In this document: one piece after another, positions 11,572 to 22,422 of the stretch
Numbering within the stretch: position 1 is the first letter of the stretch
Layout: every line of letters starts with the position of its first letter
Notes under the pieces: model-generated
Database searches by the model: none
Told to the model about the DNA's origin: nothing
The model's input: only the letters and a program-made list of their open reading frames with translations
Source: Dipteronia dyeriana
Lineage: Eukaryota > Streptophyta > Magnoliopsida > Sapindales > Sapindaceae
Direction: 5' to 3'
Length of the DNA stretch: 64,000 nt
Assembly: GCA_032871835.1 (NCBI GenBank)
Contig: CM065295.1
Coordinates: 71,091,432 to 71,155,431, forward strand
Position numbers and translations under genes: made by a program

Positions 11572-13160
11572 TAGGGATGAAAAAAATTTGGTTCCGGTCC
11601 GGGTATAAGTGAACCCAACCAAGTATCTGGGTTTTGACAGTCATATCCACTTGGAAAAAACCCGGATTTTACAATCCGAGTATCCATAATCAGGTTTTAC
11701 CCGTTTTTTATTCTTACAATTTTAATAACCAAAATTTAAAACTGGTCATCCCCTTAATCTTTCTATGACTGGTCATTTTTAGGGAATGTACATATATATT
11801 TTTTTAAGAATTTTATTTCTTTAGATGTTTGACCTTTATGTTTTGTTTTCGTTTAATAACGCGTTTACTAATCATGAATGAATAGAATCAGAATTAAGTT
11901 CCACCAGAAAGGGAATGGAGGGAAATCAAAGAATCAAGTTACTAAATTATATTTCAGTGTTTACTAACAATTTAGGAATCGAAAATAGAATCAAATTTAT
12001 TCCATTTCTTATATTTACTTAAACTAAGGAATCAAATGATACATAATTGACTACAAAAATATACTTGTGTATAAAACATGATGAAATATATATATATAAT
12101 TTATTATGAGAAATATATATTTTATATTGTAATATTTGAACTGTTAAGATGAAAAAATATATTGAAATAATTTGATTAAAAAAAGCGAAGCCGCAATATT
12201 ATTATAAGAGACAGGAATATGCCGTAGTTATTATTATTTTATTTTAAAAAATGTTGTAATTATTTTTAGTGAATAAATTGTATTGTAGTATGTAAATATA
12301 AAGATGATTTTTTTTATAAATCATATGGGTAGAATAATATAATTATTAATTATATAAACCAATATTAAGATTCAAAAAAAGGTAAACCAATATGACGTAA
12401 ATTAAAAACAAAAGTCAATAATCATGAAGAAGACAGTTGTTTTTTTTATTTTAAGTGAGGATATTTTACTAAATAAATCATAAATTTCTTTTTCAATCAA
12501 GAAAGGAAACTTCATTCCTATGGTGTGTGTGAGAGGAATCAAGTTCTCTATCCATTGAGAGGAATCAAGTTTCCTATTCATTAGGAACGTAATTCCTGAT
12601 TATGAGTGGGGTCTACGGAATTTAATTCCCTAAAAATTTAGTAAATAAAGGAATTCAAAAATCAGGAACTTAATACTCTTTTCTAATTAGGATTCCTGAT
12701 TATTAAACACGTCTTCTTTTAGAATGTATTGAATATGCATTCAATAAACTATAATTATTTCTGAAGTAAATGTTTTTCAATTTTAATTATTATTATTGAT
12801 GATAATAATATGTTTATATATCAATTAAAATATCAAATTGGTGGTAATCTATGTTTTTTAAGGAATTAATGGTAAATTTTAAAAACATAAATGTCAATAT
12901 TATTGATAACATACCAAAAAATTAAAATAAAAGTTTTAATAAAATATTTTTGGTGACAAATTAAAAACATTAATTATTGCATTATCCAAGGTATTTTGAA
13001 AAAAAAAATATTAAGGGTTTAGTTTTTTTAATTTGGCTGTTTTTTTGACCCGCTGAAAACTCAATCGGCTACCGGGTATACCCAAACCCAGGTTTATATG
13101 CAATCGGTCGGGTATCTGTGATTTCCGATCCAGGTAAGACTGTATATACTTGCCATCCTA
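11572..13160. mobile_element. Non-autonomous hAT-like element (about 1.6 kb)
   Basis: The left end reads TAGGGATGAAAAAAATT; the right end, reverse-complemented, reads TAGGATGGCAAGTATA. Both subterminal regions carry CCGGGTAT/GGTTCCGG-type motifs (11,590-11,705 and 13,050-13,135). TAGGGATG ends and subterminal GC motifs are common in plant hAT elements. The 8-bp flanks ATTTTCTG (11,564-11,571) and TTTTTCTC (13,161-13,168) match at 6 of 8 positions, fitting an old target duplication. No transposase is present; the interior is AT-rich and includes a second TIR element. Confidence 0.55.
11869..12712. mobile_element. TIR element nested in the hAT-like element
   Basis: The left end ACGCGTTTACTAATCATGAAT and the right end (reverse complement) GACGTGTTTAATAATCAGGAAT are similar. 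The similarity continues inward to AATTAAGTTCC on both sides (about 11,895 and 12,665). The interior is AT-rich and non-coding. No clear target duplication was identified, so superfamily is left open (PIF/Harbinger or hAT). Confidence 0.5.
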
Positions 13161-13168
13161 TTTTTCTC

Positions 13169-14917
13169 TCTCTTGTTTGATTTTTACACAAGTAATTAAT
13201 ACAACTTGTAGTCGTGTAGACTATCTTATTATATATTTCCAATTCTCCAAGAGTATTTAGATATCGTAATGTAGGAAACTAACTTTATTAATCATAGAAG
13301 AGAAAATGAACAAGTTGAATCATCGCTTTTTACATCCATTATATATGTTAGATAACTTAAATGTATTTAGGGAGATTTTACCTCAGAGACGTAGCTTAAC
13401 CGATCGATCGACGAGTTAGAGATTTAGATAAATAACATTCGAATCACATGCTCTTCTAGACCAGAGTTCGAATGTTTTAAACCTCATATTTTATCCACTG
13501 TTATAGTAATCGTTATACCCTAATTGGATGGAAATTCGCCGCCTAACACCTGGACCGAATCGCTGATTAATTGGAAAACTATTTTATTAGTAATTTTGGT
13601 GGGAATGAGAGGGATACATACGCATAGCATTCAATTCCACATTTTAACTCTCATTTTGATGGGGCACACACATCTCATTCAATTCAATTCCATATTTTTA
13701 ACTTTCATTTCGACGGGACACACATCTGACATCACAGACTTATTTTTTAAATTCCTTCAATCCGCATCTTCATCTCATCTTCTTCTCGTTTCCAAAATCT
13801 TCCAACCTTTCACCTTGTCAACTCTCTCTCTTCTCAAACATCTTTTTTCTATTCCTTTTCAGTTTTTCTCAATCATCTTCATCGTGACTCTAATGTTTCT
13901 TTTGTTGGAAAATGGATATTGGAGGCGACTGAAAGTGGATCTCGGCGACTAAAAGTAAATGGTGATCTCGGTGCTAAAAGTAAATGATGATCTCGACCGG
14001 CGAACTGGAAACGGCAGCGAATTGGCGACGGAAGATGGCAGCTTTCTACGATCTTGGCCACTGAAATCAGGCGGCAAGAGGCTTCTGTGGGCGATTTGTG
14101 AGTTGTTTGGTGGAAGAAGAAGGAAAGAAGTGAAGTGACGAAGTGAAAATTATAGAAAACGACCTCGTTTTTTGTTTTTTGGTTTTTGTTTTTTTGTTAA
14201 CCGGCTAGAGGGAGTCAACGACTTTGACTCTGTCTATCCGCCTTACACATTAATCGGCGATTTTTCTGATTAATCAGCATATAATTAGGTTGATTTGGTC
14301 CATTTCGTTTCGGTAATCAGCCGCCAAACCGGATTGTACCGATTAATCGACCGTCTAAACCATTATTAGAACATTGAATTTGCCCAAAATCAATGATTGC
14401 AGTATTATTATTATTTTTTGTAAACCCCATATTTACAAACATATACATCCATTTAATGATGATGGTTAAAAATAGCCAATATAAAACGAATTCTCAATCT
14501 GATAACCATTTTTATAGTGTTAAACCAAATGGTATGGATAGCCACCGCCCAGTAATTATCCCTTTTAATAATTTTGCATTGAACTCAACATGTTTAATAC
14601 ACAATTCTTGTTTACAAACAAATATCCTTCAATATTAACTCGTTGCTAATCTTAAATCTCAATTACCAAAATTAAGAACATGAAGTCATTATTCACGGAC
14701 TCAAGAACCCACTACAAGAGGAATGTTAAAAAAAAAAAATCGAATATTACATTACAAAAAAATTGTACATCTCCTAGTGTCAGAATCTTGAAATTAACAA
14801 CTCTTGGGGACACTCCAATTGGCAAAGTTTAAGATGGAAGAGTTTCAATGAATAAACAACTTTTGTACATGAAGATACATATATGTTTTAATATGCCCAT
14901 GATCATTGTCTCATTGA
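13169..14917. other. Intergenic DNA with a possible unclassified repeat
   Basis: GATTAATC/CGATTAAT motifs with nearby CCGCC/GGCGG occur at about 13,535-13,560 and again at 14,245-14,360. This could be a diverged repeat about 0.85 kb long, but I could not align its ends. Frames at 13,524-13,952 and 14,393-14,638 show no recognisable domain and have AT-biased composition; I do not call them genes. Confidence 0.3.
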
Positions 14918-15208
14918 TCATACTTGTTGACAAATTTGCGTTGGTTTGGCTATGTGTGATGGGTTCTGCTCTCCTGCCATAATCACAACAATTTCCTGCG
15001 CATCATCTCTCTGATGCTTGGCCTGTTCGGGCTGAGTTGATGTGTTGGATGCAGCGGGTTTAGACTTGGAGCATGAAAACTTGAGCAACAACAGAAAGAT
15101 AAATACAACAACCATCACAGTAACGACGCCGAAGATGAATTCGGTGGCGGAATCCCAATTTAATTTTTCACTGTCATCGGCGCCTGGTAGCACCATTTCT
15201 CTTGCCAA
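14918..15208 (-). CDS. GDU: GLUTAMINE DUMPER-like membrane protein
   Basis: This is an intronless frame of 96 residues. It has a short extracytosolic-type N-terminus, one strong transmembrane helix (about residues 28-44, ending FLLLL), a Cys/Lys-rich stop-transfer segment, and a cytosolic tail with the VIMAG motif: 'VVIMAGEQNPSHIAKPT' at about residues 73-89. GDU proteins are small single-pass plant membrane proteins with exactly this layout. Family members affect amino-acid export and bind a RING ubiquitin ligase (LOG2) through the VIMAG region. The N-terminal half is more diverged from the family than the VIMAG part. The start is the only Met ahead of the helix. The gene stands alone between transposons, so a decayed extra copy cannot be excluded, but the frame is clean. 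Confidence 0.75.
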   Translation of the reverse strand: MAREMVLPGADDSEKLNWDSATEFIFGVVTVMVVVFIFLLLLKFSCSKSKPAASNTSTQPEQAKHQRDDAQEIVVIMAGEQNPSHIAKPTQICQQV

Positions 15209-15751
15209 GCAACTTGTTTCCGGTATGTCAACTACTACACGTCTGAGAAAATTCTATGCTTGGATATATAGCCTCTACACTACTTGTATAATTGGATTTG
15301 GTATTTTAAGTGTGGTTGGTAAATGGTAATGGTGATTTTTTTATATTGGAAACTGGTCATCCATATACCAAATATTGTTTTTATGCGCCATTTAGCTAAG
15401 TATTCTTTTATTGGTCTTTTCTTAAGTGGTGGGATAAGCATGCTCTTCTCATAATAAAGTGACAATCAATTCCTAAAAAACTAGGCTTGTTGGGTTTTTC
15501 TATTGAATTTTCATTTCCAGGTACCAAATATGTAGCGTATTGACAGTAAGAATTAGCATAATTTAATGTCGGATATTTTCATTATTGGTTTATAAAAACT
15601 GAAAAATCAATGGTTAGGAAATGGAAAGTTATGTAATTTAAATTTATAAAAATTATATATATATTAAAGGAATGTTACTTATTGTAGGAATATAAATGAC
15701 TCTAATGCTAGAGATTTTCATTATTGTTTTATAGAAATTGAAAAGTCAATG
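15209..15751. other. Upstream region of the GDU-like gene, AT-rich
   Basis: No coding frame is convincing. A short phrase, 'GAAAATCAATGGTTAGGAAATGG' (about 15,600) echoed by 'GAAAAGTCAATGGTTAGACATC' (about 15,739), indicates a small internal duplication. Confidence 0.35.
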
Positions 15752-16128
15752 GTTAGACATCTCCAATACATTTACCGATACCAATACCGAATTTGATATA
15801 AAAATAATAAAATGTTATATTTGGCACATCAGTTTATAAATGTATTCCAATGTAAAATTCTATTTGATATGTTATTTTATTATTATTATTATTTAAAATT
15901 ATAAAAGTCAACAAATACAACCAAATGCATTGATTTTTTTTTAGAATTGTTTCATTCTCATTTTTTCCTACCAAATTTTTTAAATTTTTATTATTTAAAA
16001 AAAAGATCAATAAAAATGGCTACATTTATTGATGTATCAAATTTGGCATACACTGCATTGAAGTATTTTTTTTATTTTTTACTTTGTACTAAATTATAGC
16101 ATTGGTACAAAGATTTAGCATTATATTA
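15752..16128. mobile_element. Tourist-like MITE copy 1 (window family)
   Basis: It starts GACATCTCCAATACAT and contains the family blocks AATTTGATA..AAAAATAATAAAATG, 'AAAATTATAAAAGTCAACAAATA' and 'TCAAATTTGGCATACA'. It runs to AGCATTATATTA, where the next copy begins. The same family occurs at 16,129, 16,499, 18,261/30,873 and 58,939. Two of those copies are bounded by TTA on both sides, as for PIF/Harbinger-derived MITEs. Confidence 0.55.
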
Positions 16129-16495
16129 GACCATCTCCATTGTATATATCAATGTCAATGTTAAATTTGATACAAAAAATAGTAAAATGTTATATTTGAC
16201 ACATTATTTTAGCATTATACTCCAAATCTCCAATGCATAATTTCATTTGAAATTATATTTTTATTTTTATTTTATTTAAAATTATAGAAATCAACAAATA
16301 TAATTAATGCATTCAATTTATATAATATTTTTATTGTTTAAAATTATAAAAGTCAGCAATTAATACATTCAATGTAATTAAACAATGGTATTTTTATAAT
16401 TAAAAAAGTAGTATTTATTGTTGTGCTAAATTTGGCACAACATTTGGCATTGTATTGGAGGATTTTTTTTTTTTACTTTATGCTAAATTATAGCA
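16129..16495. mobile_element. Tourist-like MITE copy 2 (window family)
   Basis: It starts GACCATCTCCATTGTA after TTA and follows the family consensus through 'TTGGCATTGTATTGGAGGA'. It stops at ATAGCATTA, where copy 3 begins, so its 3' end is missing or displaced by copy 3. It is the best local reference for the uninterrupted sequence 'AATATTTTTATTGTTTAAAA' that is split in the copy at 18,261. Confidence 0.55.
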
Positions 16496-16498
16496 TTA

Positions 16499-17791
16499 GA
16501 CCATCTCCGATGCATGTCTTATTGACAATGCCAAATTTGATACAAAAAAATGTAAAATGTTATATTTGACACAACAATTTAGCATTGTGTTCCAATGCAT
16601 AGTTGTATTTAACATACTATTTTTATTATTTTATTAACTAAAATTATAAAAGTCAACATTTATCATTAATGCATTCATTAAAATGCTGAAGAATGGTTGG
16701 ATGAAATAGATTTTGATTGAAATATCATTAATGTACATTAAATTTAAATTATTTTAAATATTTAAAAAATATATATAAAATGATATTTTTGTAATTAAAA
16801 AAGGTATATTTATTGTTGTGCTAGATTTGGTATATGTTATATTGTATGCCAAATTTGGCACACAATATAGCATATGTCAAATTTGGTACAGTATTTGACA
16901 CTGCATTGGAGGAAGGCTTTTGTACTCTATGTTAAATTTCAGCATTGACACACTAATTTAGGCTCAGTTTGGCATTGTTATGTCGTGGGGAGAAGTGTTT
17001 TTGAAATTGCTGTGAGGGGAATTGCTTTTGGAATTGTTGTGGGAAGAATCAGCTGAGTGTTTGGTAAACTGATTTTCAAAAGTGCTGTGAGAACTAAAAG
17101 CAATTTCAATATGTTTGATAAATTGAAATAAAAAGTGTTGTGAGTGTGTAAAATTACTAAAAGGACATAGACATCTAAATGGTATTAATGTGCTATACTT
17201 TACATTTTTCTTGTTTATTTGTGTTTAGTGTTAAGTGTTATATAATTATGGTACTTTATTGAATTAATTAGTCCAATTTTTTATTCTACTTTATTTAATT
17301 AATTAGTCTCATTTCTTTATTTCTTTATTTCTTTATTTCTTTATTTTATTCTACTTTTTTTAATTTCATTTTTATTATACTTTATTGAATTAATTATCCC
17401 AAAAAAAATTTATACAGTTATGATAACATTTTTTTTATAGAAATATAAGTCCAATTTTTTTTGTTAAATTTCGTTAAAGGAAAGGACAAAGTTGAAAAGT
17501 TAGTAAAATTTCATTTAATATCACTGTAGCACGTTTTCTAAAAGCAGAAGCCAAAATCCAAAAGCATGTATTTGTAGCTTCTCAAAAACTCAGTTGTGAG
17601 AAGCTAAAAGTGACCAAAAGCGATCAAAAGCGACCAAAAGCACTTTCCCGCGACTTTACCAAACACTCTGTCTTAGGTCCAGAATCACTTTTGGTCCCAA
17701 AAACAGTTGGGAAAACAATATCAAACTGAGCCTTAGTACAAAATTGAAGATGCTCTTAACACACTCAAATAGCATTGCATTGGAGATACTT
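16499..17791. mobile_element. Tourist-like MITE copy 3, split by a Harbinger-like element
   Basis: It begins GACCATCTCC after TTA (16,496-16,498) and ends GGAGATACTT before TTA (17,792-17,794). This gives matching 3-bp flanks and imperfect inverted ends. It is interrupted at 16,961-17,732. Without the insert the element is about 0.5 kb. Confidence 0.6.
16961..17732. mobile_element. PIF/Harbinger-like non-autonomous element (772 bp)
   Basis: The left end GGCTCAGTTTGGCATTGT and the right end (reverse complement) GGCTCAGTTTGATATTGT are inverted repeats. The element is flanked by TTA on both sides (16,958-16,960 and 17,733-17,735), the target site typical of PIF/Harbinger and Tourist MITEs. Subterminal GAAGTGTTTTTG/CAAAAGCACTT-type repeats occur at both ends. 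No transposase frame is present. Confidence 0.8.
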
Positions 17792-18260
17792 TTAGAAAAC
17801 GGAGGATTGTTTAATTTAAATTGTTAAATATCATATAAATTAAAGGAATATTATTTACGGTAAGAATATAAATGGCTTTCTAACTCTTTAGAAGAAAAAA
17901 AATCTATTAATAAATTTTTTCAAAATAATAATAATAATTTAATTCCAAAACTCCCTAACGTTTGTTTCAACACCACCAAAGAAACAGACAAATTCTCCAA
18001 AGAAAGGAGAAAAACGTCCCGTCTAAAAGAGATAGAATTGTATAAATGCAATAGGTACACAAAAGGTTTGGAATAATAATAAGGCACACAAAAGTAACAA
18101 TAAGTGTTTAAATTCAAAAGGTCTTAGCTTTTAAAAGACCGATTATTGTATGAATTTATTAAAACCCACTTGGTTTAGAATAATAACGGTATGAATTTTT
18201 CTCAAATAGACATATAATTATGAGTATAATTATAGCATATTTATTTATCTCATCATCTTA
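17736..18260. other. AT-rich spacer between MITEs
   Basis: No coding frame with recognisable features was seen. The minus-strand frame at 17,920-18,117 has no known motif and is judged chance. Confidence 0.35.
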
Positions 18261-18447
18261 GATCATCTCTAATATATATGTCAATGTTAAATTTAGTATA
18301 AAAAATAGTAAAATACTATTTTTGATACATCATTTTAGTATTGTACTCCAATACATAATTTCATTTGAAATGTAATTTTTTTTTATTATTTAAAATTATA
18401 GAAATCAACAAATATAATTAATGCATTCAATTTATTTAATATTTTTA
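18261..18447. mobile_element. Left half of a Tourist-like MITE (window family), right half at 30,873-31,101
   Basis: It starts GATCATCTCTAATATATATG after TTA and follows the family consensus to 'TTATTTAATATTTTTA', where similarity stops abruptly. The continuation 'TTGTTTAAAATTATAAAAGCC' is found at 30,873, 12.4 kb away. TATTTTTA is present on both sides of the intervening DNA, marking it as an insertion. Confidence 0.8.
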
Positions 18448-18889
18448 GTGAAAATTGTGAGAAATGTCACCTTTTTTTTGTGAGTTGCAGTGATTTCACC
18501 AGTTTAATAAGTTAAGTTTAAAAGATACTTATTACAGTGAACTACCGAAATTGCCCTTAAATAATCGATTATTTATTCTTTAAAAACCTCTCTCTCCAAA
18601 AAAGTTGTCTAAAAATCAATCAACTACTCCTCTGTCTCTCCAAAAAACGAGTATCTCTCCAGATATTGCATAAGAAAGTAAACAAATATTTATGATTTTC
18701 ATTTTTATTTTTTCATGCATTTATGTGCGGTTTAACAATGTATGAATATGTATGAACATGTTGTCTCCATTTTTTTTATATGTCTACAAGTTGTAAACTT
18801 TTAAAAAATAATATATGAACATGTATGCATTTTTTTTTTTATTTATATTTGGTCGAGCTGATTTGAAGTGGTGCAAACAAGTTTTAAAT

Positions 18890-19245
18890 ATTAGGTATAA
18901 AAGCTCGAAACATTAGTAAAAAAGCTCGAGCAATTTTTAAAAAAGCTCGATCCCTTACAAAAAAGCTCGATCCCTCACAAAAAATACTTGAACCCTCACA
19001 AAAAAAACTCGATCTCTCATAAAAAAAGCTCGATCATGTACAAAAAAAGCTCGATCCCTAAAAAAAAACTCGAGCCATTTTTTAAAAAAGCTCGAGCCAT
19101 ATTAAAAAAAACTCGATCATGTACAAAAAGAGCTCGGTCCCGAATAAAAAAAGCTCGATCAAGTTCAAAAAATCTCAATCATGTACAAAAAAGACTCGAT
19201 CATATACAAAAAAAGCTTGATCCTTAACAAAAAAAGTTCGATCGC
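18890..19245 (+). repeat. Left subterminal array of AAAAAGCTCGATC repeats
   Basis: About 20 degenerate units of 15-20 bp are present. Each has an A-run, then (A)GCTCGA(T/G)C, then a few variable bases such as CCTTAC or ATGTAC. The array lies upstream of the transposase gene, about 0.44 kb from the MULE's left end. The lysine-rich frame at 18,988-19,227 is translated repeat, not a gene. Confidence 0.85.
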
Positions 19246-19343
19246 TTATACTTTAGATTTTTGCTTCATCCTTTATAATTGTAAATTTAATATTAATTAT
19301 TATTTTATTAATAACGGTTTTTGATGATGATTTTGACAGGACA

Positions 19344-22099
19344 ATGGATAGGGTGAGAATAGTCATATCTTACAACAATCGATGAGAGCAATTACCCGAC
19401 GGAAGTCAGAGGTATTTAGGTTCTGATAATCAAGTTTTGTATGTGTCAAAGAACGACGAACTGGTGTCGATCGTGCAAACCGTTGTGAAGTATGATAAGA
19501 ACAAATACAGTGTTGATCTACAGTTTATATCAATCGTTCCTAGGACTACATGTCGTACATTTATAAGAAACGATGATAATGTTCAGTTTATGCTAGGGGA
19601 AAATAGGGTGATCCCTCAAGTATGTGTTAGTCTAATCGAGAGGCCATCAGGAGGTGTCATTGGTGAAGATATCCCTCATCGTGATAACACACAACAATTT
19701 CGATCGTCAGGCGGAAGCAACCAGTTGTTCACATAAAAAAGTGGGATTGATGGTCGGGAAAACATGTGTGTTGTCCCAACGGAAGTGGCCGCCTTGCTGA
19801 TATACTGGGACTTCAATTTGACGATGTCTTTGGTTGTCAAATTGAGATGAATGATAGGCAGTACAACCACCAATACAATGAGATCTACAATGACATCAAC
19901 AATAAGCAGAATACAGCACCAAATGTTGAGCCGATTCATGTGGTAGATAATGAGGGCAATTTTAATCCGGTAGATAATGTAGAGAACAATGAGAATGATG
20001 AAGAGCCTGTCCAAACAGAAAAATGTGTAAGATGTGTACACAGATTTAGTTCCAGTGAACCAGATATAGTTAGGACCTCCGAGGTCCGGGCTAATGTAAC
20101 TCCAGATGATTCTGATAATGCCACAACGTGGGTTATTCCAGAATTAGAATCATACTTGTTTAGTATGGGTGGAAGCAGGAACTTAGTTGAAGATGAACCT
20201 ACAAGCATGATATATAAATGGAATTTTTTTCCAACGAAAAAAGATTTGAAGGGACTAGTAGGCCATTTTACAATGCGGCGGAACTTTGAGTGGAAGGTGA
20301 AAAGACCCAATAAGACAACATTACATCTAGTTTGTTTGATGGAAAATTGTACGTGGAAGTTAAGAACGGTGAGGAGAGATGAAGGGACATACTTTCAAGT
20401 AAGAAGTTTTGTCAACGAACACACTTATCTGTTAGAGGAAATTCACCGCCGCCACCGACAAGTTAGTGCAATCATAATTGGAGAAGTGATTGCACCTAGA
20501 CTTCAACAACAAGATGGTCGACTAATGCGTCTGAACGACATAATCGCCGACATGAAATCAATGTATGAAATCCAAATCATGTACAGTAAGGCACACGCCG
20601 CCCTCGATTATACGTTGTCACTGACCTATCGAAAGCATGAGGAAACATTCCAACTGCTTCCATCATTCGGTTACGTTTTAGAACAAAAAAATCCCAGAAC
20701 AATCACTGAATTACAGTGAGATGAAGATGGTAAATTTCTCTACTTTTTCATGTCGATTAGTGTCTCACTTAGAGGATTCCGGACGTGTATGCGTCCAGTA
20801 ATTGCCGTTGATGGTACCCATTTGAAGGGACGATTCGGGGGTACAATGTTTGTTGCAACAGCACAAGATGAGAATGACTAGGTGTATCCAATTGCTTTTG
20901 GGTACGGCAACTCAGGAAACAACCTTTCATGGGAATGGTTTTTGGATTGCTTGAAGGGTGCCCTAGGTCATATTTATGAGTTGGTTTTCATTTCCGATAG
21001 ACATGCAAGCACTGAAGTATGGATTTCTAAAGTGTTCCCTTATACCACCCATACGATATGTTGCTGTCACTTTTCTGAAAATATTAAGAAACGATTTCAT
21101 AGAAAGGATGTTGTCGCGATAATGGACAAAGCAACTCGCACGTACACCGAGTTTGAATATAACCGGCATATGGAAGAGTTAAGAAACTTGCACCATAATG
21201 CATATGATTATGTAATTAATGCCGGCCCACACAAGTGGTCCCGTGTACACTGTCCCGAAAGAAGGTACAGGGTGATGGCAACAAATGTTGCAGAATGCAT
21301 AAACTCATGCCTAAAATTTGCATGACAAGTACCTATGTAGACTCTGGCTGAGTTCATTAGGAATATGCTACAACGGTGGTTTCACGATCGCTATAAAGCT
21401 GCACAATCCATGTGTCATCAATTGACCGACGTACCACATCTTGTGATCTTAAAACGTGTGGAGAAGTGTGATTTTATGACCGTAAATCCAGTAGACTGGA
21501 ATATTTTCTCTATCAAGCGGTCTGAAAAATAGTGGACTGATGACTTAGCCCGAAAAACCTGTACTTGCAACAAGTTCCAAATGGATCATTTTCCATGTTC
21601 TCATGCACTTGCGGCCGCAAGGTACATTACTTTCAAGTTTTACTGTGAGGTAAATATTACTGAAATGTGAAGCTCATCGTTTTCAATGTTTTTTGCAGGG
21701 AGCGAAACTTGGATTTGACATCTTTGTGTTCAGACTACTACAAGAGACAAACACTTATTGACGCGTACTCGGTTCCTATTATACCGGTTGGACATCCATC
21801 CACTTGGGTTGTGCCATCTAACATTGCTTAGAGGGTGATTTTGAATCTAATCTCCAAGAGACAAGCAGGACGCCCGAGGGCAGGTCGACATGTCTCGTCT
21901 TCGGAGAGGACAATTACACAATCGTGTAGAAGATATGGACAACCAGGGCATAATTCCAGGTGTTGTTCTAACCCACCTTTGATTAATGAAGGTCCAAGTA
22001 GAGGTGTTCCCAATGAATACCGTTGCAAGTGTAGCATCTGTCATTCAATTGGACACAACAAACAGACGTACCCTAACATGGACTCTAATAGGGAATGAA
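19344..22099 (+). pseudogene. mudrA-type MULE transposase (broken)
   Basis: The start ATG 19,344 lies just after a TTTTGACAG acceptor-like site. It opens an N-terminal MuDR-type domain, with a TGA as codon 14. The frame shifts between about 19,734 and 19,766. A MuDR zinc-binding-like region follows (about 20,215-20,430: FFPTKKDLKG, CLMENCTWKLR). The DDE core is next: 'VIAVDGTHLKG' (about 20,800, first D), 'FISDRHASTEVW' (about 20,990, second D) and 'TNVAECINSCLK' (about 21,283, E). A SWIM finger C-x-C..C-x-H lies at 21,560-21,610 (TCTCNKF..FPCSH). An apparent intron spans about 21,645-21,697. Zinc knuckles end the protein (about 21,930 and 22,030). In-frame stops at 20,717, 20,879, 21,323, 21,338 and 21,529 kill it. 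Catalytic residues are otherwise kept, so loss of function looks fairly recent. Confidence 0.85.
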
Positions 22100-22422
22100 T
22101 GACAAAGTTTTGATCACATTGTAAACATTTGGAATCGTATCAAATTTTAATAATTTGGAATTCTATGAGTTGTTCGTTAACTTATTTTGTATGTGTTCGT
22201 TAACTTATCGTATCACATTATCAATGTTTGCTATGTGTTTGGTACATGTGATGACAGACACTGGAAACAAAAAAATTAAAAGAAATTGAAATAATATTAA
22301 TGAATTACAATGTCTTTGTACATAAAAAATAGTAGGAAATATAAAAAAATATACAACATTAAATATACAACCAATCATTAGACGGGCCTGGAGTTACAAA
22401 AAATCTCCACAACCATTTTCTC
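22100..22422. other. Spacer between the two convergent MULE genes
   Basis: AT-rich, with a direct repeat of TTCGTTAACTTAT (about 22,173 and 22,197). It would hold the polyadenylation sites of both genes. No coding frame is seen. Confidence 0.5.

Noticed and set aside
13524..13952. 142-residue frame
   Set aside because: Composition (Phe/Ser/Leu/His) follows AT- and CT-rich sequence; no motif; it lies in a probable repeat.
18988..19227. 79-residue Lys/Ser-rich frame
   Set aside because: It is a translation of the AAAAAGCTCGATC repeat array; the minus-strand Phe-rich frames at 28,007-28,638 are the same effect.
18890..19245. Regular short repeats resembling a CRISPR array
   Set aside because: Units are degenerate, 15-20 bp in all, with only a few variable bases between cores. 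The context is a plant MULE, so this is a subterminal tandem repeat.
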